This document shows positions 1 through 11,900 of a stretch of DNA of 64,000 nucleotides, piece by piece. Origin of the DNA: Mastigamoeba balamuthi (Eukaryota; Evosea; Mastigamoebida; Mastigamoebidae); the NCBI GenBank assembly GCA_902651635.1, contig CACRSC010000037.1, positions 62,335-126,334 on the forward strand, in the 5' to 3' direction. The position numbers were made by a program, and so were the translations under genes. Below the pieces are notes generated by a model, which was given only the letters and a program-made list of their open reading frames with translations, ran no database searches and was not told the origin of the DNA. Position 1 is the stretch's first letter. Each line of letters starts with the position of its first letter.

Positions 1-250
1 CGGCTGCTTTCGTTCGAGTCCGCCTTCAATTAGTCCTGCTATTCCATTGTCCTGGTTTACTGTCGCAATCCCGGGCTGACACCTCTGTTGTTCACTTACC
101 CTTGGAGGTTCAACTCATTCGTTTCTCCACTGTATCTCCTTTGAATTCGTCCATTTGGCTGGTCCCTCAATGAATGCCCTCGAATTGTTACTGCTCTGTC
201 CTCTCATGCTGAGAATCTCGCATGCTAAACTCGTTTTCTTCACAATACGA
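1..250. repeat. Left arm of a long inverted repeat (partner 8383-8632)
   Basis: Bases 1-250 are the reverse complement of 8632-8383 with, as far as I can see, one mismatch. The match starts at the first base of the window, so the arm may extend further left. It ends sharply after the run ending in cacaatacga. No coding sequence is recognisable inside. It could be a dispersed repeat in opposite orientation or an assembly fold-back. Confidence 0.85.
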
Positions 251-392
251 GGCGATTACCAATTTCCCGGTTTGTGTGGCCCATTTACCCCAAAAAGACC
301 CAAACCCCCTTTGTCTCGCACAGAAATATGTCAGCAAAGGGCTGTCCCCCAAAGGCATGTCTTTGTCTCGCCGGAAGAACAGCTTCGAATCT

Positions 393-3300
393 TCAGGGAT
401 TGATGCTCAAATCAGACGATCCTGGAGGAGCCACCTCGACATCTCCTGCCTGCACAAGAGTGGGGGCTGCGGTCCCGAACCCGAGCTCCTGAGGTAGGAC
501 AGCAGCCATCATGTCGTCGTCCATCACCTCTCTGATCTCCGACACAAGCGAAACCTCGGACATGGTGTTGCGCACTGTCTGGGGCGAGCTGCTGATGCTC
601 AGGTCCGATGGCAGCTCAAACGTACCAGCACCCTGATGTGGTTGTACGTTGAGGAAACAAGGGATGGAAGGTTCAACTCAATCTAGTACGCACAACGAAT
701 GTCTGGGGCCAGTTCCTGAGGATCTGGAACACAGAGGGCCTCCTCTCGGGCTCCTTCTGCCAGCAGCGTGACAGCAGTGTCGCCACCTCCTTGGGAGTCG
801 ATGGATGGATCTCTGGCTGTGCTCCCTGGCTTGATGATGTCGGCGCCTGGGGCTCTGCTGGACCCTTGGCCTGCATGGAGGAGTGCGACACTGACGAGGA
901 CTTGGCCGAATCGGACATGGCTGCGTACAGGTCGGCAGGGAGGAACAGCTCCCACAGAACAATTCCAAAAGCTGCACAAATTGTCAATGAGAACAAATGC
1001 GGATCTCGTGGGACAAAGGGATGCAAACCGAAAACGTCAGTTGCGGTGGTTGCTGGCTTTCCTTCGAGGAGCTCAGGGGCAAGCCAGCCCGAGCGCCTTC
1101 TGGCAGAGTTGGAGGCGTTGCTCTTTGAGCACCAGAAGTCGCAGATCTTGGTCACCATGCTCCCGTCGATCTGGTGGCACACCATTATTAGTTCTGAGAC
1201 CCGCATGAGTAGCATTTATGCCATGAGAGATTGGCTCGAGAGGTTTCCATGGACAACAGGTGGCTTGGCTGAATGAAGGAACGCCAGCCCCTTGATGGTG
1301 TCCTGAAAAAGGTGTTCAGAGCGCATCTAAGTTCATTAATGTGAACACGGGTCAACTCACAAAAGCAATGGCGACCTCGTTGTAGTAGTTCATGTTCTGC
1401 TTGTTTTTCTTCAGGTACTCGTGCAGCGACCCCGACGCCATGTACTCTAGTGATCATTTGTCAAACACACTGTGATGGATCAAAACAAGAGTTGGCACCG
1501 CTGACAATGAGAAGATCAGTCTTGGACTCGCTGTACCCCAGCAGCATCATCAGGTTGGGGTGGTGCAGACTGTGCGTCAGCACCATCTCGCTCTTGACGG
1601 CCTCCAGGTCCTCTCGCGTTATGGCTGTCTTGTCGATGACCCTGATGGCCACAGGTGTCCCGTGCCAGTCCCCGTTGTGCACTGTTCCGAACTGGCCCTT
1701 CCCGATGCGCTCCCCGATCTCCAGCTCGCTCCTCTTGAGCTTCTTCAAAGGCGACCGACCTCTGCCCCTGGCCACGACTGCTATGACCAGAAGGGCACAC
1801 ACGACGACAAAGCCGGGTATTGTCGTGGACAGGATCACAGTGCGCTCCGTGTGGTCTTCCGTTGACACAGCATCAGCATCGAACTCCTTCCCGCATCTTC
1901 TCTCCTCGTGAATGTCAAAATTGATGATCTCGAACGCATAGACATCCCACTCTGAGACGTAGATGGTGTCCATGCCCTGGTTGCAGAGCCTCTCGCCGCT
2001 GCTGTCGTCGAGAAAGGGCCCCACAGTTATCTTGTTGTCGATCTTGAAGAACTTCTTGTCGTAGACCGCGTCCAGCAGCGTTTCGGCCGTGACCCCGTCC
2101 TCAGAGAGGTCTTCCGGAGTCATGCTCTCCAGCACAGCGGAGATGAATCTGCCGATGAGGAACCCCTCGAAGGGTTCCTGGACCTGGTCGATGTAGGAGA
2201 CCCAGTTCTCGAAGTCCTGGCGCACTGCGTTGCTCGAAGACAACGAGTCGAGCTGAGGGGTCAACGACGTGCGGTACACGTTCACCCACTTTGACGTGTC
2301 GTTGAGGCTGTCATACATCTTCTGCCAGATGGCATTGCGGCTGACAGCCGACGTGATGACGATGGGGCTTGTTTCGGAAGCATGACGTATGGCCTGCATC
2401 AGTTCCCACGCGTCGTCGGAGCCCGACACGATGACGAACGCGAATTCGGCCTGCGCCTTTGCCACGGCGAAGTCGACGGCGTCCTTCTGGGCGTCGGAGA
2501 AGGCCTTGTCCTCGATCTGGATTGTTCCCGCGACGCCAAACAGCTAACAGGAGACGTGAGACACGCCGCGTCAGAGAGGCGCAGGGACTGCGGGTGAGCT
2601 CACGTGTTTTTTGCGGCAGAGGTCCAGCCCTTCGACAAAGTCCTTTCCGGCGTCGGGGTGCGTCTGCGAGCTCCACAGCACAGCAATTTTGCTGACGTTG
2701 TGCTTCTGGGCGAGCAGCGAGCCAGCGGTCCTGGCCTCCTGGTAGTAGGACGCGAACAGGTTGACGACCCCTCTGCGGTTGAGTCAGGATTATGGCCGTG
2801 AGCACCGATGGACCTGAGAGGAGCACTGCGGGGATGGGTGTGTGTCGTGCGGACCGTCTGAATGGGCTCCTGAGGCTCTGGAGACCCGAGTAGGGCGAGA
2901 AAAGAGGGATGAGCAGCTTCCCCTTCTTGATGAGCTCCAGCGACCTGTTGACACCGCTCTCCGGAAGCCCGGCGATCGCCACCGAATTGCGCCCTATGAG
3001 CTTGTCGAGCGCAGCGTCGATGTCGGTGCTCTTGGTCGTCGTGAGGGCGACCAGTGTGCTGCCGTCGCTGTTGTGGGCCCGGGTGGCGGCCGACAGCCCG
3101 AGCTGCAGGTCTGCGGAGGTCTCGGTGTTTGTCTGGACGTAACCGACGAGCGACTTGGGCGACGTGTCGTTCCACCCGGACACCGAGCAGCCACTGAACT
3201 TGAACGACCACGAGTCTACGGACCATAGGTCTCCCCAGGCCATGTCCATTTCCGTCATGAAGACCTCGTGGGCGCCCTGGTTGCACCAGTCGTCCTCGGT

Positions 3301-4631
3301 CTGCGTCGCCCCCGTGGAGCCCACGCCGTCGCCGTAGGGCCCCAGAGTGTAGCTGCCGTAGAGCTTGAACGTGCGGATGTCCCGGAAGATGGTGTCGAGG
3401 AAGGAAGTCCGTGTCAGTGGCCACCCGTACAGCTCCAGGGCCCTGGACGCCGCCGTCGTGACGAGGCGGCCCGCGATGAACCCCTCCAGCGACGCGTGCG
3501 TATAGCCCAACTCCGGATGGTACTTGTGCATCGCTTTCTGGTACTCGCTGCGCCCCGTGCCCCCAGACGTGAGGAGTGGGATTAACGTAACAGTTCACCA
3601 GTGGCGCACTTGACGATGCGGTACTTCGAGCTGAAGGCCACAGGAAGCGGGACGACCTGCGTGAAGAAGAACATCGACAGTTGCGAGTCGATCGTCTCCC
3701 ACGTGGACTGCGGCAGTGAGGCGCGGAGCTCCTCGGGCGAGACGAACGACATGGCGACGTAGAGCAGGCTCGTCTTGTTCCTGCGCGCCATCTCCTGAGC
3801 CAGCGCCGCCGACATGCTCCCCAGCGCCAGCAGCACCACCGCCTTGGGGTCCCCGTGCGCGCACAGAGCGTCCGCGGCCTTGACTGCCATCGCACTCAGG
3901 TCGCTCTCGGTGGTCACGACGGCGTGGCTGTACGACGCCAGCAGCGTGGAGCCGCCGTTGGACTGGAGGGACTTGACGAGGTAGCCCAGGGCGTCGCGGG
4001 CAAACGGCGTGTCCTGGCAGAACACGCTCGTGCGGTTCAGGTAGCTCCAGCTGTCCGACAGGAACGACACGATCGCGCTGATCTCGTCGCCCCCGCCAGC
4101 CCTCGCCAGCGCCACGCCGGTCCGCGAGGACGGCAGCACCGACCCGCGTGTGCGGAGCTTCTCGCTGCTCGACAGCGCCCCGATGAACGGCACCGGCACG
4201 CCGTCGCTGCCCACCGACGCCAGCAGCGTGGCGAGCGCCGCCTCGCTGGCAGACGACCCGACGCTGCCGGCGATGGCGAACGCGGGCCCCGTGCCGTTGG
4301 TGCCCGAGCAGAGCAGCGCCTGCGTGTTGCTGGCCTGCCGCCCTTCGTCGTAGGCGTCGTCGAGCGACGCCAGCACGAAGCGCACCAGCGACGCCTCGTT
4401 GGCGGCCGCGAACGCGGCCTCGAGGCCTGCGCGGACGTCGGTGCCTGTGCGTGCGTGGGGGCCCGTGAAGGGCGCGGACTGCCCGACGACGAGGACCGCT
4501 TTGCCTCCAGCGGTGCTGTTGGGGTACAGCGCGTGCGAGGCAGCGACTCCTGCGCACGTGGCCGCGGAAGCGCGAGCGGCGAGGAGGAAGACGAGGAGGA
4601 GGCGGGAGAGGGGCAGGGCGTGCTGTTGCAT
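393..4631 (-). CDS. Receptor-like protein: two periplasmic-binding-type ligand domains, one TM, TKL-type pseudokinase
   Basis: Nine exons: 3592-4631, 2855-3547, 2604-2772, 1499-2543, 1361-1446, 1222-1302, 1029-1170, 697-971 and 393-632, giving 1,256 residues. A signal peptide is followed by a type-1 periplasmic-binding fold (about 25-570). A second, related half follows (about 575-860); both halves share the pattern EGF..GR ... LD ... GP ... CNQG. One TM helix lies at about 869-891, and the kinase domain at about 909-1175. The glycine loop GKGQFG is intact, but the VAIK lysine is Arg (VAIR), HRD is HGN and DFG is DFW, so catalysis is unlikely. The HGNL motif recalls the kinase-homology domain of receptor guanylyl cyclases, but no cyclase follows. 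One intron (1171-1221) is GC-AG; without it the frame has a TAA. The last exon is an acidic tail joined by frame only. Likely a cell-surface sensor; the ligand is unknown. Confidence 0.82.
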
Positions 4632-6936
4632 TGTCGCTCCGCCGAGAGTCTGATTTCTTTTGGATAGAGGAAAAGAAAAAGGAACCCCGAGAAAAGAACT
4701 TCCAAAGCCACACTACAACTACTCAGATTTTTGCCACAGGATAAGGGTCTCATTTGCGCATCGCACATGTGCAACTCAGAGTTCAGACTTGTCTGGGAGG
4801 GAGGGAGGTCACAAGTGAACTGATCATAGAAATGAGTTAGAGATGACGGGTACGGTACTGCCGTGCCGATGTCACGCGTGCAGCTCGACTGTTGAAGCCC
4901 TTGACCTCTTTTCTTCTTTGCCATCCTATGTCGAGGGCTCAGTGTTGCAAAGTAGAAAGTGGAAATTGATGGAAATATGGAAAATGTGGAAGTGTAACAA
5001 TGTGGAAGCCAGATGCATTTCACATTTCCACATTTTAAGACCAAAGGTGATCTCAAAAATGCTGCACAGATTCTTCATCAGAAATAGAGTGCTCTTTGTG
5101 CTTGGGGACCACTGAGTGCCACACCATGATGTGCGTTGGCTGCACTCATGTGATGCTCATCTACTCACCCCAGCACATTACCAGATAGTCAAACACCAAA
5201 CTAAAAACAGTGCAGGAACACAATGTGGAATAAATGTGAAAGTGAAAATGACAATCAGAAATATGATAGAGGAGTGGTGTGCCGTGCGTGCCGTGTGCAT
5301 GGAGGAGGCGGCTCGGCCTGCGTGGTGGGAGGCACCACGTGGCATGCACAGAGGGAGGCAGTGTGGGGATGTGGAGGAAGGCGTGGGGCCTTGAGTGCAC
5401 AGAGATTGCATGTGCAGTCACGAGCTGAGCAAGGCTGCTCGTGTCTCCAGCAGCCCGATGATGGCTTACAGATGGTGCACCTTCGCTGTGTGATAAGGGT
5501 GTAAAGGGTGGGGGAAAAAACGCTCTTCTCTGGGGCGTCTTTTCCTCTCGGCTTTCACCCTCCTTGCCCTTGCCCTGCTTTGGCCACAACCCAATCGGGA
5601 CAGCTCGTCTTTCACCCTTTACCACTTCAAGGACGTGCACTTACCAGTTTGTACTCTAGTGGTATCGGCTGAGACAAAGTAGGCCTCTAGTAGATCTGAG
5701 TTGGATGGGTGAGTGCCACTTTTGCCGACTCTATTTCCCCGAGACTCTTTTTCCGAGTGGTTCACATGAGTGAGCCAGATAATAGAAGGGCACCAGAACA
5801 GAAGTTACTTCTCCTTTCACTATTCAAAGAACCAGTTGTTGGCAAATGGCACAACACATGAATCAGCCAGGAACTGCCATGCTCTTGCGAGAATCACCCC
5901 ACGTGGTGAATGGCAAGAGAATATCTGAAGGGCTAGCACTCGGTCACAGAAGTATCTACTGAAAAACCATGACGTGGACTTGGTCCCAAGCACTGTGGGG
6001 GGTGCACTGCCACCTTGCCCTTTGTTATTTCAGCCAATTCCCAGGCAGTAAGAGTATGTGTATTACTCAGAAGAGTCCTAAGAATTCTAGATGAGCAGTC
6101 CCACTGTCACCACTGACTGACAAGTGCCTTATCCATCAAGCAGTTGTCTTGGGAACTATTTTGGGTGTCCTGGTGTGTGAATTCCCTGGCCATGCATGAA
6201 AGAGTGCTATCTTGCTGCTGAACATGAGCCCTATGCTCTCCAGATGGCATTTCTGTAGTGAATTTGTCATACTTCTGTATATTCAGTGTTTTCAGCAATT
6301 TAAAGCTCAATTGTTTAAACACTGTGAATTCTGAGTTCCATACCTACTGAAGTTGTCCAGGCACAGGAATCATAGCAGCTGATCTATGAGGGCACTTAGG
6401 TGCCTCTGTAGCCAGCAGCTGAAAGCCGTTATCCTTCAAAGATATCCCTGCATGTTGACCTGCTTATACTGTCCAAAAACAAAAAAATTTGCTCATGAAA
6501 CGTGCCAACACCTGTACAAGCATGCTGCCTGCATTGGCGTACATGTATGGACTCTAAAATTTAACAGAAGCCAACCGACTACATGGGTGCCACCAGCCTG
6601 TTTTTCAGAGACCAACCGCCCGGAGTGAACATCCCGGGTTTCTTCAACTGAAAGTGTACCACTCGACGCAGAATACGATAGAATCATTGCTTGGTTGTGC
6701 ACGCGCACCCAGCTCCATGCGCAAAGGACGCTCGTTGCAAACGTGTGAAGAAAAACACCAGCTCCTCATTCATCGGGAGCTGAACTTTCTTGGATGGGCT
6801 CCTGCGCCAGCGGCAGCGCAATAGTTTCGTCAAAGAGAGTCCGAACAGTAGGCACACGCGATTGCAACTCGACGGCCAAAAATACCTGTTGGGCGATTAT
6901 TGTCGCCTGTGCCAGTGGTTTTCTCAACTAGCTAAA
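4632..6936. other. Intergenic stretch, no gene recognised
   Basis: This 2.3 kb stretch is clearly lower in GC than the genes on either side. Open frames are short on both strands and show no protein-like composition or splice-joined exons that I can find. The only local structure I note is the dyad at 4981-5036. It should hold the promoter of the receptor gene. Confidence 0.5.
4981..5036. repeat. Perfect 11-bp dyad with a 34-nt loop
   Basis: aaaatgtggaa at 4981-4991 is followed by its reverse complement ttccacatttt at 5026-5036. Further tgtggaa copies lie in and before the loop. It sits about 350 bp upstream of the receptor start, in AT-richer DNA, so it could be a regulatory dyad. No function is shown. 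Confidence 0.45.
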
Positions 6937-8079
6937 TCAATTGCTTGCAGCCCCGAGAGCGAGCCGCAGCACGGTCAGGGGCAGCGCCAGCAGCACCACC
7001 ATTGTGGCCGCCGACCCAGAGGACCCAGGGTTCGAATCGTCGCCCCACGGGTGCGCCTGGTCGTAGGGAGCCCACGAGCCGGGGTAGAGCTTCCTGCCCG
7101 CGACGACCAGCGACGCTGCCCCGGTATTGAAGCACTGATGCCCGCCCGACATGTCCCGCTCGTAAAAAAAGGTCGGCAGCCTCGCGCCCTCGTGCAGCCC
7201 GGCGGGGTCTACGCCGGCCACCACGATGCGGACCTGCGGGGCCAGGTGGACGCGCGTGACCTCGGCGCTCACGGTAATCTCGTCGCTGTCGTCGAAGCAG
7301 CGCGCGTAGGCCGCGGCGAACTTGGGTGCGTCGGTGGCGGCGTCGCTGCGGCTGCTGTAGCCCGTGACGAGCGTGCAGTACGGGATGGCGGCGCAGGTGC
7401 CAGAGGGGGTGTGCGAGGACCCCGACTCGCAGGCGCAGGTCTCGGGGTTGCAGTAGGGCGTGCTGTCGCACTGCTCGCCGTCCTCGACGACACCGTTGCC
7501 GCAGCGGCCGCTGGCGACGCCCCGGGCGCTGGCGACGTCGAACTCGGGCTCCGCAGCGCCGCGTGCGCACTTGAGGAACTCGTCGTTGAACCGCAGGCCG
7601 CGCACGTACTGCGAGGGCGCGTCGGCGAGGCCGGTGATGTTGCTGCCCGCGTGGACGGCGAGCATCAGGTGCAGGTAGCTGCTGTCGATGACGCTGTCGA
7701 GGTGCAGGCTGAGGGCGCTGTAGGTGTAGAGGCTGGACGGCGGCAGGCAGCGCTCGGTGACCCGCGCGAGGGCCGCCAGGGCGGCGGGACGCGTGCTGTT
7801 GCGGGCGGCGCTGAGGGAGAGCAGCACCTTGGCGAAGCCCATGTCGTAGGTGACCTCGCTGGGGGGCGCGGTCTGCGGGTAGGGCGTGCAGGTCCACGAA
7901 GACGACGACGAGACGCGCAGTGCGCAGGTGCGCGTCGTCGTGGCCGAAACGAGGCACTCGGCCAACGACGCCTTGGCGCAGGCCTCGTCAGCAGCGGCAG
8001 TGGCTGTGGGGAGTGCGGAGCTGCGGCCTGCGGCCGAGGCCAGCAGGACAACCACAGCGGCAGCGTACAGAGACTGCAT
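6937..8079 (-). CDS. Secreted, probably membrane-anchored cysteine-containing protein
   Basis: A single uninterrupted frame encodes 380 residues. The start at 8079 opens directly into a hydrophobic signal peptide (MQSLYAAAVVVLLASAAG). In the middle, near residue 200, lies CGNGVVEDGEQCD, the motif of the Myxococcus-type cysteine-rich repeat found in secreted proteins. More cysteines follow (CNPETCAC). The C-terminus ends in about 20 hydrophobic residues after a small Ser/Gly-rich stretch, with no charged tail, which fits a GPI-anchor signal better than a true TM helix. I do not recognise the rest. It has no visible intron. Likely an extracellular surface protein; no enzymatic role is supported. 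Confidence 0.75.
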   Translation of the reverse strand: MQSLYAAAVVVLLASAAGRSSALPTATAAADEACAKASLAECLVSATTTRTCALRVSSSSSWTCTPYPQTAPPSEVTYDMGFAKVLLSLSAARNSTRPAALAALARVTERCLPPSSLYTYSALSLHLDSVIDSSYLHLMLAVHAGSNITGLADAPSQYVRGLRFNDEFLKCARGAAEPEFDVASARGVASGRCGNGVVEDGEQCDSTPYCNPETCACESGSSHTPSGTCAAIPYCTLVTGYSSRSDAATDAPKFAAAYARCFDDSDEITVSAEVTRVHLAPQVRIVVAGVDPAGLHEGARLPTFFYERDMSGGHQCFNTGAASLVVAGRKLYPGSWAPYDQAHPWGDDSNPGSSGSAATMVVLLALPLTVLRLALGAASN

Positions 8080-8949
8080 CACTGACAGGCCCGACTCAAA
8101 CAAACAAAACAAAACAAACAAACAAACAAACAAAACCCGGGGCAACCCCAAAAGTCCAAACACGTCAGCACAAAGACGAAACACGAAACACGAAACAATC
8201 GGGTGGATCGGTGAATCTGCGAGCATATCGAAGGAATCAAGATATTTATTCTGATTTCGTGCTGGTGGACCGCCGAATTCCGTTTGGGAAGCAGCTGTGA
8301 TATTCAGACCCTTCAGACAGGTTCCTGTGATACCCACAGATAAGCAATAGGAGTGGTCACTACAGTGTTCCAGGCGTTGTGGTCGTATTGTGAAGAAAAC
8401 GAGTTTAACATGCGAGATTCTCAGCATGAGAGGACAGAGCAGTAACAATTCGAGGGCATTCATTGAGGGACCAGCCAAATGGACGAATTCAAAGGAGATA
8501 CAGTGGAGAAACGAATGAGTTGAACCTCCAAGGGTAAGTGAACAACAGAGGTGTCAGCCCGGGATTGCGACAGTAAACCAGGACAATGGAATAGCAGGAC
8601 TAATTGAAGGCGGACTCGAACGAAAGCAGCCGCGCTTGCAGCAACAGTGTGATCATCGACATAACGATGTCGTGGTCGTGTCACCATCAAGGCCCGTGCA
8701 CTTTTCGGGTGACACCGCACTATGATCGAGCTGGCAGACCCTTGCGACGTCCCGGTGACGTCGTCGTGGTGATGTCAGTGAGCCAGCGTTTGCCATTGTG
8801 GTGGCGGAGCTGTGTGCTGTATGATCTCTGTTGACCTCGACGACGATGTAGAGCAGTCACAGAGGCGCGATGCTGCACCACAATCATTGGCAACAGACCC
8901 GCAGGCGATTTGTCGAAACCCTCTGTACTCATTACAACGAACGTAGACC
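8080..8949. other. Intergenic stretch holding the right inverted-repeat arm
   Basis: No coding exon is recognised. It includes a purine-rich run with repeated caaa units around 8097-8135 and the inverted-repeat arm at 8383-8632. Confidence 0.5.
8383..8632. repeat. Right arm of the long inverted repeat (partner 1-250)
   Basis: Reverse complement of 1-250, almost identical. The left boundary at 8383 is sharp; the right boundary cannot be judged because the partner runs off the window. Confidence 0.85.
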
Positions 8950-11900
8950 TCAGACGTCGGTGCTGGGCGAGCGGAGCTGGAGGGAGAGGCCGGCGACGGC
9001 GTTGTCGTCCTCGAGGAGGCGGAGGACGACGGCCTCGGCGACGTCCTCGACGAGGGAGAGGCGGAGCAGCTGGGCGAAGGTGATGACGAGGAACTTCTTG
9101 ACCTTGGGCCCCACGTCGTCGAAGAGCGCGCCGGCCGAGCGGCCCTGGCTGACGTTGGTGACGGCGGTGACGGCGACGACGAGGAGGGTGTTGACGACGG
9201 CCTTGAGGATGTCGCCGCCGCGGAAGAGCTGGATGCCGAGGAAGACGAAGGCGAAGACGAGGACCAGCAGCGCGAGGCTGAGCAGGACGTAGAGCAGCAG
9301 CTGCGCGGTCGTGACGCCGAACACGGACTTGACCTGCGAGCGCATGTGGTCGCGCGCGCACTCGACGCAGAGGCCCTGCACCTCGCCGTCGGGCCGCGGG
9401 AGCCTCGGCAGCTGCTCGCCGACGCGGGCCCGGACCTGCTCGACCACGCCGAAGAAGATGTCGTTGAGCTGCTTCTCCACGTCCCCCAGCAGCCGCACGC
9501 CCGCCTGCACCGCCCGCGCCCCCCGGCCCAGGAAGCCGTCCAGGCCCCTGGCCGTCTCCTGGCTCCGCACCAGCACCCCCCGCACCACCTCGTGCGCCCG
9601 CCCCGCCGTGCTGTCCAGCACGCCCCACCCCAGCGCCCTCGCCAGCACCTGGGCGCCCCTCTGCGCGTGCCCCGCCACCCCCCGCGCCAGCGCCAGCGGC
9701 CGCTCCGCCAGATGCCTCGCTGCTGCTGCTGCCGCCGCCGCCGCGGCTGCGCCCGAGTCGCTGCGGCTGCCGCACAGCGCCCGCAGGAGCTCCGCGACCT
9801 CCTCCGCCCCGAGCGAGGCCGCGGCAGCCCGGCCCAGGGCCTCCTCCACGACCAGGGCCGGCGCGCTGTCGAGGTCGGCGGCTGCGAGGTCCAGGAGGGG
9901 GCACAGCGAGCGCTCCGCGTGCGCGCGCAGCCCCGCGACGACCGCGGCCGCGAGGGCGACGCTGGCCCTGCGCCGCGCGTCCTCGGCGTCGGCATCCCTG
10001 GCGGCCCGGGCGTGTGGACCCGCGCCGACGAACCGCAGAGCAGAGTCCAGCGCCTCCTCGACCTCTGCGACGGGCCGCGAGAACGCAGCGAGCAGCTCGG
10101 CGCGGCTGCCCTCGAGGCGGGCCTGCAGCGCCTCCAGGGGAGCCGCCAGCCACGCCTGCGAGGTCTCCTCGGCGCCCCCGACGCCGCCGTCGGAGCGCAG
10201 CAGCCTCGCGGACCCTGCGAGGGCCGTGGGCGAGAGCAGCGTCCGCGCGATGGCCCTGTCCTGCTCGAACAGCAGCCCGTGGTAGAAGCGCTCTGTCTCC
10301 TCGAGCACAACATCCTTCGAGAAGCGACCCCCTCTCGGTGATGTGTAAGCGATCAGCCGAGCGAGTGGCTGGCGAAAGAGCCTGCAGACTCTTCTGTGAG
10401 CTGTGGTCTCTTGGGAAAGAGAGAACGAGAATTGATGTGTGGTCTGTTGTGCGCGCACTCGACAAAGCGCTCGAGGAGCGGGGCAGCGCTCCTGAGGAAC
10501 ATCATGAGGCCTCTGTCCGACGTGCGACGGAACGCGCTCTCGAGCGGCGAGAGAAGCAGAGCCTCCATCAGGTCCTTTAACAGCACCCTCGCCGGGACAC
10601 CCAGCTTGCACGTACTAAGCAGCTGCCCGGACCGCTGGAGACGGTTCTCGAGCATCTTGTGCACTCTGAGCATCGCGTCGTCGAACGCGTCTGAGTCCGC
10701 CGAGTACAAGTCCGCCAGGGGGCCAAGCAGGGAAGCCGCATTACGGGCAAACGCGACGACGATGCTGTGCTGACCCTCGGCCTCTGCGACGCTCGCAGCG
10801 AGTCGCTCGGCGCAGCTGCACAGATCTCGTGCAGTCGGCCGGCCTGCACCAAGAACGAGTACGGCAAACGTGTCGAACTCGTCGAACGAGTGTGCGAGGT
10901 TGGCTGGAAGAAAGGCAACTGTGACTGCCCGCTTGAGCGCTGTCAGCACAACGGAGCTAACTACCGTCTGTCGCAGATCCCAGTCAGTCAGGGCAGCTGG
11001 GGGGACAAGAGGGCTGAAGGGGCGAGCGCGTGCCCTGTATCTGCAGAGATCTCCGCTCCTGCTGCTCCAATCGTCGACGTCCTCCTCGCTCATGTCCGAC
11101 GCCCCTAGCGACTCCCACAGCAACTCTGGGGCATCGACCAGCGCTGCACGCAGCAGCGGCCCCACATACGCGTCGGCGACGCAGCGGAAGAGCTCCGCCT
11201 GGACGCTGAAACCTGAAGAAGCCACCCACAGCGGGTCCGCGGCCAGGGCGTCGACGCGGCGGAGGAGCTGCCCGGCCAGCTCGGCAAGCGTCGCGGAGCT
11301 GTCCTCCTCGTCGTCGCGCAGGTGCTCGACCTCTGCGAGGAACCACACGAGGATCCTCGTGAGGCAGTGCGGGCGCGCGGCCTCCATGCGGTCCTTGAGC
11401 TCCAGCAGCCCCACCACTAGGGCACGCACGGCGGCTGTCTGGGCCCGCGGCGCCACAAAGGCCGGCAGCTTCTCGAACTGGGCGATGAGGCCGCACTCGA
11501 GGCCGAATCCGTGGTCCCACTGCAGCGTGGCGGCCCTGAGGCAGCCGCTCCACAGGGACAGCGCGGGCCACAGCGGCCCGCCGTCGCCCACCGCCGCGTC
11601 GCGGAGGCGGTCCCACAGAGGGCCCGCCGACTTCAGAAGCGCGCCCTGCATTTGTGCGAGAGCACCGGCGTCGCTGGCGAGGGCAGTGGCGAAGGGCCGG
11701 CAGAGGGCCCACGTGGTGACGCGGTGGGGCGTGAGGGCGACGGCGAGGAGCTGCTCTGCGAATGCGGCAACGGCGCCAGAGAAGTTGCAGTGGCCGAACA
11801 GCAGGTTGGCCTTTGCCTCGAAGTCCAGGACGCTGTAAGACGTGACCACATCGCGCAGGCGGCGTAGCCACCCGGCCCTGCGCCCCGCGCCTGCCGGCAT

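Noticed and set aside
1161-1225. In-frame TAA in the receptor kinase domain as evidence of a pseudogene
   Set aside because: A GC-AG intron (1171-1221) removes it and restores the exact spacing between the HGN and DFW motifs.
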